This document shows positions 26,917-33,555 of a DNA stretch of 64,000 nt, piece by piece (position 1 is the stretch's first letter; each line of letters starts with the position of its first letter). The position numbers and the translations under genes were made by a program. This stretch comes from Streptomyces hundungensis (GTDB taxonomy: Bacteria; Actinomycetota; Actinomycetes; Streptomycetales; Streptomycetaceae). Under the pieces are notes generated by a model. That model had not been told where the DNA came from and did not search any database. It was given only the letters and a program-made list of their open reading frames with translations. The DNA lies in the NCBI RefSeq assembly GCF_003627815.1, contig NZ_CP032698.1, positions 6,138,001 through 6,202,000 of the forward strand, given 5' to 3'.

Positions 26917-27227
26917 GGATGCGAGTGGGACGACACCTGACGGATGGTCTGGGCTCCCAGCACCGAGCCTGGTGCCGTACCGGTCACCGCCCTGCGCCAC
27001 CCAGCCGCCCCGTCGGCGGCCGGCGACCTTCTCAATCCCGACGAAGGAGCACCGCAACCTGGGCGGCTGACCCCGCGACCAGTACAGCGAAGGCCCGTGG
27101 CCCTGCATCGCAGGGCCGCGCGCGGGCCTCTTTGTGTTCACGGCCCCGAGGCGCCCGCTCCAAGCCGACGACGGTCTCAGCTATCCAGTCACTGACCGGA
27201 CCTCGGCGGAGGGCGTCAGGAGCTAGC
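26917..27227. other. Right flank of the island, no gene seen
   Basis: 311 bp between the second pseudogene and the right direct repeat. A hairpin terminator lies at 27091-27129. The rest shows no coding sequence I can support. Confidence 0.5.
27091..27136 (+). terminator. Hairpin terminator at the right end of the island
   Basis: AGGCCCG plus TGGCCCTGC pairs with GCAGGGCC and CGGGCCT across a three-base loop and an internal mismatch, followed by the T-rich CTTTGTGTT. It would end rightward transcripts of the two pseudogenes. Confidence 0.7.
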
Positions 27228-27587
27228 CTAGCGGGACAGGGCGTCGCGTACGGCGTCGTCGGTGCGGCCCACCACGGCCGTGCCGTCGTCCGCCGTGATG
27301 ATGGGGCGCTGGATCAGCTTGGGGTGCTCGGCGAGCGCCGCGACCCAGCGCTCACGGGCGTCCGCGTCGCGCGGCCAGTCCTTGAGGCCGAGCTCCTTGG
27401 CGGCGGCCTCCTGGGTGCGGGTGATGTCCCACGGTTCGAGGCCGAGCCGGTCGAGCACGGCCCGGATCTCCTCGGGCGAAGGCACGTCCTCCAGGTAACG
27501 GCGCACCGTGTAGTCGGCGCCCTCCGCGTCCAGCAGGTCCACCGCGCTGCGGCACTTCGAGCAGGCCGGATTGATCCAGATCTCCAT
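27228..27587 (-). CDS. ArsC/Spx family arsenate-reductase-like protein
   Basis: 119 residues from ATG 27587 (MEIWINPACSKC). The thioredoxin-like fold carries the N-terminal CxxC (Cys9 and Cys12), RRYLEDVPS and the late KLIQRPIITAD motif of ArsC-type reductases. It may reduce arsenate or act as a redox protein. There are no ars genes nearby, so the name is a family label. Its 3' end coincides with the island-bounding direct repeat. Confidence 0.85.
   Translation of the reverse strand: MEIWINPACSKCRSAVDLLDAEGADYTVRRYLEDVPSPEEIRAVLDRLGLEPWDITRTQEAAAKELGLKDWPRDADARERWVAALAEHPKLIQRPIITADDGTAVVGRTDDAVRDALSR
27230..27263. repeat. Right copy of the 34-bp direct repeat (candidate attR)
   Basis: Identical to 17383-17416 at 32 of 34 bases. 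It covers the last codons (encoding DDAVRDALSR) of the ArsC-family gene and the final base of its stop codon. Confidence 0.65.
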
Positions 27588-27704
27588 GCGGCAAGGGTAC
27601 CTGCGAGACATCCCCAAAGCCCTGCCGGCCAGGGCCGATTGTCAGTGCCCCGCAGTAAAATTGAGGCAGTTAGTGAGGGTTCCCGACCGCCCAGGAGGAC
27701 GCCC

Positions 27705-27986
27705 ATGACCGCTGCCGTACTCACCTCGCACGCCCCGAAACAGCTGTCCCTCCAGCCCCTGCACAAGGTGCCGCTGCCCGCGGGGCGCCCGCGTGTGTGG
27801 TACGAGTCCCACAACCGGCGTCTGAAGGCGATGCGCCTGGCCATCGCCCTGCTCGACACGGGCGTCTACCGCCCCGAGCAGGCGCCCGACCGCGCGATAC
27901 GCACCATGGCGGCGCTGATCGGGGTGCACCCCCCGTCGGAGGCCACCTGCCGCATGGTGCGCGCGCTGATCTACGACGGCCGCTGA
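27705..27986 (+). CDS. Conserved Streptomyces hypothetical protein
   Basis: 93 residues from ATG 27705 with a strong AGGAGG upstream. It is a basic protein (RVWYESHNRRLKAMRLAIAL) with a C-terminal TYR-like segment (IRTMAALIGVHPPSEATCRMV) suggesting a small helical protein. There are no membrane segments. It stands alone between the ArsC-family gene and the ArsR gene. I do not recognise the family. Confidence 0.75.
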   Translation: MTAAVLTSHAPKQLSLQPLHKVPLPAGRPRVWYESHNRRLKAMRLAIALLDTGVYRPEQAPDRAIRTMAALIGVHPPSEATCRMVRALIYDGR

Positions 27987-28080
27987 TCCGCGACCGGCGC
28001 TGACCGCCCGGATCGTGCCTCGGGAAACCGAGGAGACGATTCGGGCGGGGTGGCCGGGTTCGGCGGTGCGGCGGGCTGGC

Positions 28081-28110
28081 CGGGTGTGGCCGGGTGTGGC
28101 CGGGTGTGGT
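28081..28110. repeat. Three tandem 10-bp repeats
   Basis: CGGGTGTGGC repeats three times with one change in the last copy, in the spacer between two genes. Likely replication slippage. Confidence 0.8.
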
Positions 28111-28176
28111 GGGGTGGCCATGGTTGGCCAGGGACGGGCCGGGTTCGGCGCGCCCGGAGGCGCTCCAACTTCCGCC

Positions 28177-28539
28177 TCAGACCGGCGCGTTCGCCGCGTA
28201 CTCGTCGAGGAGCCGCGCGGTCGCCTCGTCGACCACGCGATAGCGCACCACCCGCCCCTCCTTCTCGCCGGCGACCGCTCCGGCCGCCCGGAGCAGTCGA
28301 AGGGCCTGGGAGACGGCCGGGTCGCGCATGCCCGTCGCCACCGCGAGATCGGAGACGGCCAGCGGGCCCGCCCGGTGCAGAGCGAGGAGCAGGGCGAGCC
28401 GGTTGGCGTCGGCGAGCAGCGAGAACCGGTCGGCCCAGGCGCGCACCCGGTCCGGGTCACCGATGGCCGCGACGGCGTCGCAGACCCGGTGGCCGTCGAT
28501 GATGCGGTGGCCGGCGCGTTCGGCGGGGACGAGATGCAT
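28177..28539 (-). CDS. ArsR-family metal-responsive repressor
   Basis: 120 residues from ATG 28539. The winged helix-turn-helix includes LADANRLALLLAL and DLAVATGMRDPAVSQALRLL. The N terminus (MHLVPAERAGHR, DGHRVCD) has His and Cys residues that could bind metal. It diverges from a nickel/cobalt transporter gene and faces a perfect 14-bp palindrome. A nickel- or cobalt-sensing NmtR/KmtR-like role is inferred from context. Confidence 0.82.
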   Translation of the reverse strand: MHLVPAERAGHRIIDGHRVCDAVAAIGDPDRVRAWADRFSLLADANRLALLLALHRAGPLAVSDLAVATGMRDPAVSQALRLLRAAGAVAGEKEGRVVRYRVVDEATARLLDEYAANAPV

Positions 28540-28591
28540 GCCCGCATCCTCGCAGGGCCGTGGCGCCCGGACAGGTGTGATCTTCGATACC

Positions 28592-28605
28592 TGCACAGCT
28601 GTGCA
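28592..28605. promoter_or_regulatory. Candidate ArsR operator palindrome
   Basis: TGCACAGCTGTGCA is a perfect 14-bp palindrome, preceded by ATACC and followed by a further CTGTGC half-site. It lies between the ArsR start and the riboswitch, where a repressor could control both genes. Confidence 0.55.
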
Positions 28606-28639
28606 GCTGTGCGGGCAACTGACCAGCGTCTAGGGTGAC

Positions 28640-28820
28640 CTGGCCGTGGTGTTCGGGAAGACCGGTGCGAAACCGGAGCGGCCCTCGCCACTGTGATCGG
28701 GTTCTCCGGGTTCCGGAGAGCCGCCGTCCCCTCGCGACGCCACTGGCCAGGATCCACCTGCCCGGGAAGGCCGGGACCAAGGCACCCACCCGTCAGCCAG
28801 GAGACCGGCCGCGGCATCTC
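28640..28820 (+). ncRNA. Cobalamin (B12) riboswitch
   Basis: It contains the conserved core GGTGCGAAACCGGAGCGG and CGCCACTGTGA (28654-28695). After variable stems comes the B12 box GTCAGCCAGGAGACCGGCC (28792-28810). These are the diagnostic cobalamin-riboswitch elements, on the plus strand directly upstream of the transporter. Adenosylcobalamin binding is expected to switch the transporter off, which points to cobalt as the transported metal. Confidence 0.93.
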
Positions 28821-28856
28821 ACGAAGTGATCCACGAGGTGCTGGAGCGTGACCCGA

Positions 28857-29963
28857 ATGACCCTGCCCGTCCGCACGTCCCCCGATACGGGCGCCCCCGT
28901 GGTGCCCTCCTTCCGCTGGCGGCGCGAGGACACCGTGCGCACCGCCGTCCTCCTCGCGGTGATAGCCGCCCTCCATGTCGTCGCCTTCGGCGTCCTGTTC
29001 CTGCTCGTGGCCCCCGAGCACTACGCCGTCGGCACCAAGACGTACGGCGTCGGCCTCGGCATCACCGCGTACACGCTCGGCATGCGGCACGCCTTCGACG
29101 CCGACCACATCGCGGCCATCGACAACACCACCCGCAAGCTGATGGCGGACGGCAAGCGGCCGGTCTCCGTCGGCTTCTGGTTCGCGCTCGGCCACTCCAG
29201 CGTCGTGGTCGTCCTGGCCGCCCTGGTGGCGGGCGGCGCGCAGCTCGCCGGCGTCCTCCTGAACGAGGACTCCAGCACCCACCAGGTGCTCGGCGTCGTC
29301 GGAACCACCGTCTCCGGTTCCTTCCTGTACCTGATCGCCGCCCTCAACCTGGTGGCGCTCTTCGGCATCCTGAAGGTGTTCCGCGCGATGCGGTCGGGCG
29401 CGTACGACGAGCGGGAACTCGAAGCCCACCTGGACTCGCGGGGATTCATGAACCGCATCCTGCGCCGCTTCACCCAGTCCATATCCCGGCCCGGCCAGAT
29501 GTTCCCGCTGGGCTTCCTCTTCGGCCTGGGCTTCGACACCGCGACCGAGGTCACCCTGATGGTGATGGCCGGAACGGGCGCCGCCGCCGGGCTGCCCTGG
29601 TACGCGATCCTGTGCCTGCCCCTGCTGTTCGCCGCCGGGATGAGCCTGTTCGACACCCTCGACGGCACGTTCATGAACTTCGCCTACCAGTGGGCGTTCT
29701 CCAACCCGGTGCGCAAGGTCTACTACAACCTCACCATCACGGGCCTCTCGATCGCGGTGGCCTTCTTCATCGGCACCATCGAGCTCGTCGGCGTCCTGCA
29801 CAAGAAGCTGGACCTCACCGACCCGGTCAGCGGCTGGGTGGCGTCCCTGAACCTGGACAACGTCGGCTTCGTCATCGTCGGCCTGTTCGTGGTGGTGTGG
29901 GGGGCGGCCCTGGCGTACTGGCGGTTCGGCAAGGTCGAGCAGAAGTGGGCGGGCGCCGCCTGA
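28857..29963 (+). CDS. NiCoT-family nickel/cobalt transporter (HoxN/NixA type)
   Basis: 368 residues from ATG 28857; GTG 28848 is an alternative start. It is a multi-spanning inner-membrane permease. The signature RHAFDADHIAAIDNTTRKL in an early helix binds the metal, with FALGHSSVVV and LGFDTATEVTL as the further conserved motifs. Its position behind a B12 riboswitch favours Co(II) uptake for cobalamin synthesis over nickel uptake. ArsR control is also likely. Confidence 0.92.
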   Translation: MTLPVRTSPDTGAPVVPSFRWRREDTVRTAVLLAVIAALHVVAFGVLFLLVAPEHYAVGTKTYGVGLGITAYTLGMRHAFDADHIAAIDNTTRKLMADGKRPVSVGFWFALGHSSVVVVLAALVAGGAQLAGVLLNEDSSTHQVLGVVGTTVSGSFLYLIAALNLVALFGILKVFRAMRSGAYDERELEAHLDSRGFMNRILRRFTQSISRPGQMFPLGFLFGLGFDTATEVTLMVMAGTGAAAGLPWYAILCLPLLFAAGMSLFDTLDGTFMNFAYQWAFSNPVRKVYYNLTITGLSIAVAFFIGTIELVGVLHKKLDLTDPVSGWVASLNLDNVGFVIVGLFVVVWGAALAYWRFGKVEQKWAGAA

Positions 29964-29983
29964 GGCGTGGCACCGCCCCGCAG

Positions 29984-30874
29984 TCAGGCCGTGCCCGAGA
30001 TGCCGAACGCCCGCCGGCCGTGCGCGAGGAACGCACGCACCGCGGGACTGGGGGAGTGCTTCCAGACGAGGGAGAGGAAGGCGGGCGTCTCGGCGTCGTC
30101 GATGAGCCGGGCGGTGAGCCGGTCACGGTAGTGCGCGGCCATCGACTCGCTGAGAACGGCGACGCCGAGCCCGCGGGCGGCGAGGTCGGCGATGGCGTCC
30201 GCGGCGCCGGCTTGCAGCGCGATCGTCGGGTGCAGGGACTGCGCGGCGCAGACCCGGTCGAAGACGGCCCGCAGCCCCGTCCCCGGTGGCATGCACACGA
30301 TCGGGTACGCGCAGAGATCGCGCAGGGTGACCCGGTCCTGCCTGGCGAGGGGGTGCTCGGCCGGGACCGCCGCGACGAGCCGCTCCTCGATGATCGTCAG
30401 GGCGTCAAGGCCCTCGTGGGCGGCGGTCGGCGTCCCGATGAGCGCGAGGTCCAGGGTGCTGGCGCGCACCCCGTCGACGAGCCGGTCGGAATGGTCCTCC
30501 ACAAGTGAGATCTCGACGCCGGGATGGGCCCGGTGGAACGCGGCGAGGGCGTCGAACAGCGGCGTGACGGTGCAGCCGATGACCATGCCGATGCTCAGCC
30601 GGCCCCGGATCAGCTCGGTCACCTCGCCCACGGCCTGACGGACCGCCCCGGCGGCGGCGAGCGCGGCCCGGGCGTGGTCGAGGGCGGCCTTTCCGGCGGT
30701 GGTGAGCGCGGCGGTGCGGGCCGACCGGTCGAACAGCTCGGCCCCCAACTCCCGCTCCAGCTGCCGGATTTGGGCGCTGACGCCCGACTGGCTGATGTGC
30801 ACCCGCTCGGCGGCCCGGGTGAAGTTCCGCTCCTCGGCGACCGCGACGAAGTATTCGAGCTGCCTCAAGTCCAT
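29984..30874 (-). CDS. LysR family transcriptional regulator
   Basis: 296 residues. The N-terminal winged helix reads LEYFVAVAEERNFTRAAERV and SQSGVSAQIRQLERELG. The C-terminal effector domain is the periplasmic-binding-protein type. It diverges from the SnoaL-like gene, which is its likely target by the usual LysR arrangement. The effector is unknown. Confidence 0.9.
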   Translation of the reverse strand: MDLRQLEYFVAVAEERNFTRAAERVHISQSGVSAQIRQLERELGAELFDRSARTAALTTAGKAALDHARAALAAAGAVRQAVGEVTELIRGRLSIGMVIGCTVTPLFDALAAFHRAHPGVEISLVEDHSDRLVDGVRASTLDLALIGTPTAAHEGLDALTIIEERLVAAVPAEHPLARQDRVTLRDLCAYPIVCMPPGTGLRAVFDRVCAAQSLHPTIALQAGAADAIADLAARGLGVAVLSESMAAHYRDRLTARLIDDAETPAFLSLVWKHSPSPAVRAFLAHGRRAFGISGTA

Positions 30875-30994
30875 GACTGTGGATTCTAGCTCCCATCAGA
30901 TCCATCTGTTGGACTTCTGATGTGCCCCCGACGAGACTTGGTCGTACGGAAGCACCAGGCGGACGGCCGCCACCACCGAGCCCAGGAGGACCCC

Positions 30995-31360
30995 ATGTCG
31001 CAGTACGAGAAGGCCATGCGACCCGAGGACATCACGCGCTTGTTCGTCGAGCGGTCCAACGCCGGCGACGCGGCCGGGGTCGCCGCGCTCTACGAGGAGG
31101 ACGCGGTGCTGGCCTACCCGCCGGGCAGCCGCACGGTGGGCCGCGAGGCGATCCGCGAACTCTGGGAGAAGGTGCTCGCCCACCGCCCCCACTTCGAACA
31201 GGAGCAGCCCCTGCCGACCCTGCTCAACGGCGACCTCGCCCTCACGGCAACCCCCCCGAAGGACGGCACCGGCGCCCGCGCCCAGGTAGCCCGCCGCCAG
31301 CCCGACGGCAGCTGGCTCCGCGTACTGGACCAGCCGGAGTTCGTTTCGCGGGGGGAGTGA
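30995..31360 (+). CDS. SnoaL/NTF2-like protein
   Basis: 121 residues from ATG 30995 with AGGAGGA upstream. It has the cone-shaped NTF2 fold signatures LFVERSNAGDAAGVAALYEEDAVL and REAIRELWEKVL. Such proteins are small isomerases, hydrolases or ligand binders. It is divergent from a LysR regulator that probably controls it. Confidence 0.85.
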   Translation: MSQYEKAMRPEDITRLFVERSNAGDAAGVAALYEEDAVLAYPPGSRTVGREAIRELWEKVLAHRPHFEQEQPLPTLLNGDLALTATPPKDGTGARAQVARRQPDGSWLRVLDQPEFVSRGE

Positions 31361-31502
31361 AGGTCCCCGCCCGCGTCGCGGCTTCGCTCCACGGCGCGGC
31401 TGGGCGTCGATCAGATCCGGCCGCTGTTCCCCGTTCACCGATCGTTGTCTCCAGTGTCCTGCCACACTTCACAGTGACGGACAAGGTGCTAAATCGGGGG
31501 GT

Positions 31503-31727
31503 ATGGGGACCATGGCACAGACGCGGAAGGGTTACTACCGGGCAGCGCATTACGTGAAGCCGACGACGGTATCCAGCAGGGCCAAAAAGCCCGGGTTTTG
31601 GGCGGCGGCTTTGGGCGTGCTCCTGCTGATCGCTGCCTGGAACACCTTCTTCGGAGAGAGTGGCGACGGCACGAAGCCGCAGCCACAGCGGACGGTCCAG
31701 TCAGTCACAGGGACGCCGTCCCACTAG
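31503..31727 (+). CDS. Small single-pass membrane protein
   Basis: 74 residues (ATG 31503, or 71 from ATG 31512). The N terminus is basic and Tyr-rich (KGYYRAAHYVKP), followed by one membrane helix (FWAAALGVLLLIAAW) and a polar Thr/Ser tail. Its last 27 bp overlap the 3' end of the convergent caspase-like gene. Function unknown. Confidence 0.65.
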   Translation: MGTMAQTRKGYYRAAHYVKPTTVSSRAKKPGFWAAALGVLLLIAAWNTFFGESGDGTKPQPQRTVQSVTGTPSH

Positions 31728-32852
31728 CTTGCGGACAGTTCGCCCCCAGAAGGGCCGGACGCGAGGTCTGGGGTTCTGTGCCTCTCCGGCTGCGGACACG
31801 GCTGTAGGCAGGGGAGCCGACCGGAGCTGTTCCCAGCAGGCCTGCCAGTCATCCAAATGCTCGTCAGGCAGCCCGCACGCTGAGAGATAGATCCCGATCG
31901 TCCGCCATGTCAGGGGCAGATCCTTGCGGTTGAGGAGCTTGCTGACGGTCCCGGCGGAGATCTGCCCGCCGGAACGGTGGCTGATGGCTGTGTGCGTAAG
32001 GGCGCCAATGACGCGGACCCGCGCCAACGCGCTGACGAATCCCTCCACGGTGTGGACGGTCGCCGGGTCCGGCCACGTGCGTTGGCTGATACGCCCAGCA
32101 CTCGGGAGGTCGGTTACAGGGGCCCTGCTGAACGCGGGATTCCAGGCCAACGCGAGCCGCCCATTGCTGTTGCGCTCCCTCCCTTGCGGAACCGGACGGC
32201 CCTTGGCCGGGAGTGCCCTACGCAGCGCGCGGAAGACGCTATCGAGATCCAGGTGTTCGGGGCCGCCCACGATCCCGGAACTCAGGAGGGTGAGCAGCTC
32301 TCCGGTGAAGGCGGTGTGGCGCTCTCCGGGTGGGGCGAGTGCCTGACGGTTCTCCGAGGCCGCTGTGATCAAGTATGTTCCTTCGACATCGGCCTGCGCA
32401 GCCAACTCCGAGGGCCCCATGGTTCCCAAAGCCAACCCGCCGTAACAGCAGTCGAGAATGACGACGGTCCGCTCCGCCTGCCCCTCCAGTAGTGCGCTGC
32501 GGACCCAGCTGTACGGAATCCCCGTTTCGACCCGGTGCTGCTGTGACTGCGGCAGTCCCAGGTAGAGGTCGCCCTCTGGCGTGACCAGCCCATGCCCCGC
32601 GTAGTACACGAGCAGAGTGTCCCTGGCCGTGGCGCAGGCCTCGCGCAGCGGGTTCATCGCCGTCGCCGCGCTGAAAGGGTTGGACAGCACGGCACAGGCG
32701 TCGTTGCCAAGACCCCACGATGTCGGCCCCGTAAGCACCTCCGCCAGGGAGCTGAGGTTGTTGGAGACGGCGGGGAGGTCTTCGAGGATGTCGTACGTGC
32801 TCGTGCCGATCAACACCGCCTTCGAAACCCCGGGATCCGGAAACACGCTCAA
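31701..32852 (-). CDS. Caspase-family (metacaspase-like) protease with C-terminal helical domain
   Basis: 383 residues from TTG 32852; GTG 32846 is an alternative. The peptidase C14 fold has its catalytic dyad in LVYYAGHG (His87) and VILDCCYGG (Cys136). After residue 250 comes a helical domain resembling a helix-turn-helix (SHRSGGQISAGTVSKLLNRK) that is common at the C termini of Streptomyces conflict proteins. The start overlaps the stop of the EACC1-like gene (TTGA), so the pair is translationally coupled. The expected role is a suicide or regulatory protease triggered by its partner. Confidence 0.85.
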   Translation of the reverse strand: MSVFPDPGVSKAVLIGTSTYDILEDLPAVSNNLSSLAEVLTGPTSWGLGNDACAVLSNPFSAATAMNPLREACATARDTLLVYYAGHGLVTPEGDLYLGLPQSQQHRVETGIPYSWVRSALLEGQAERTVVILDCCYGGLALGTMGPSELAAQADVEGTYLITAASENRQALAPPGERHTAFTGELLTLLSSGIVGGPEHLDLDSVFRALRRALPAKGRPVPQGRERNSNGRLALAWNPAFSRAPVTDLPSAGRISQRTWPDPATVHTVEGFVSALARVRVIGALTHTAISHRSGGQISAGTVSKLLNRKDLPLTWRTIGIYLSACGLPDEHLDDWQACWEQLRSAPLPTAVSAAGEAQNPRPRVRPFWGRTVRKLVGRRPCD

Positions 32853-33214
32853 CCGGCCGAACCTTCCTCATCGTTGCGCCTAGCGACGCGGAGGAGCTGT
32901 GTGATGCGTTCGATCTCCTCGTCACTGCAATCGGTCAGGGCGTCAACGAGATCCTCGTGCCGGACCGTCACGCGAGAGGCGCGTGGACGTGTCTGCTTCC
33001 AGGCAGCAAGCGTCAGGGCGAAGTTGGCGGCACTCCAGCCGTTCTCCGTGACCAACTGCACGATGTCGGCGACTGCCCCCATTTCGCCTGGGCGCGGAGC
33101 CTGCTCACACATCTCCACGCTGGCTGTACGCCGAAGGTCGGGGTCCCGGCGGAGCCAGCTCAGCAGGGAGCGCAGCTCGTCGTCCGCCGGCTCTACACGA
33201 ATCTCCACGCGCAT
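32849..33214 (-). CDS. EACC1-like effector-associated component
   Basis: 121 residues from ATG 33214 with GGGGGA upstream. MRVEIRVEPADDELRSLLSW at the N terminus and DIVQLVTENGWSAANFALTL in the middle resemble Effector Associated Constant Component 1. That is a small protein encoded next to trypsin-, caspase- or NTPase-type effectors in actinobacterial conflict systems. It is coupled to the caspase-like gene by stop/start overlap. Its biochemical role is not established. Confidence 0.7.
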   Translation of the reverse strand: MRVEIRVEPADDELRSLLSWLRRDPDLRRTASVEMCEQAPRPGEMGAVADIVQLVTENGWSAANFALTLAAWKQTRPRASRVTVRHEDLVDALTDCSDEEIERITQLLRVARRNDEEGSAG

Positions 33215-33555
33215 GTGGTCCCCCTCTGTCGTTGTCGCACCCGGACTAAGAAATCCCAACCATGGTCGTGCATGGCCGAGCCCAGAGCGGTCCTTTCACG
33301 CAACCACGTGGGGATAGGGCGGAACGAGGCGCAGAGAGACCTGTCTGACGGCTGGATGTCGCCGGTACGCCGGGCCGCTTTTGTTGTTCGGAGCCATCGC
33401 GCGCGTTGCAGACGGGTGTCGGAGGCGGGCACGACCAAGGAAGCAACGACACGCCTGACCCCAGATGACGCCTACTGGCTTGCATTAGAAACTCTATGGT
33501 GGTCACGAAATAAGCCCTGCGAGCATTTGGCAGACGGAAGGAACGGGCGAGGAAG
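33215..33555. other. Divergent intergenic region of the defence patch
   Basis: 341 bp between the EACC1-like start and the nuclease-like gene. AT content rises toward the nuclease start. It must contain both promoters. No gene is supported here, and I could not pick promoter boxes with confidence. Confidence 0.5.

Noticed and set aside
26748..27986. 412-codon plus-strand frame spanning the island edge and the ArsC-family gene
   Set aside because: It runs antisense through the ArsC gene. Only its last 93 codons, from 27705, are a real gene.
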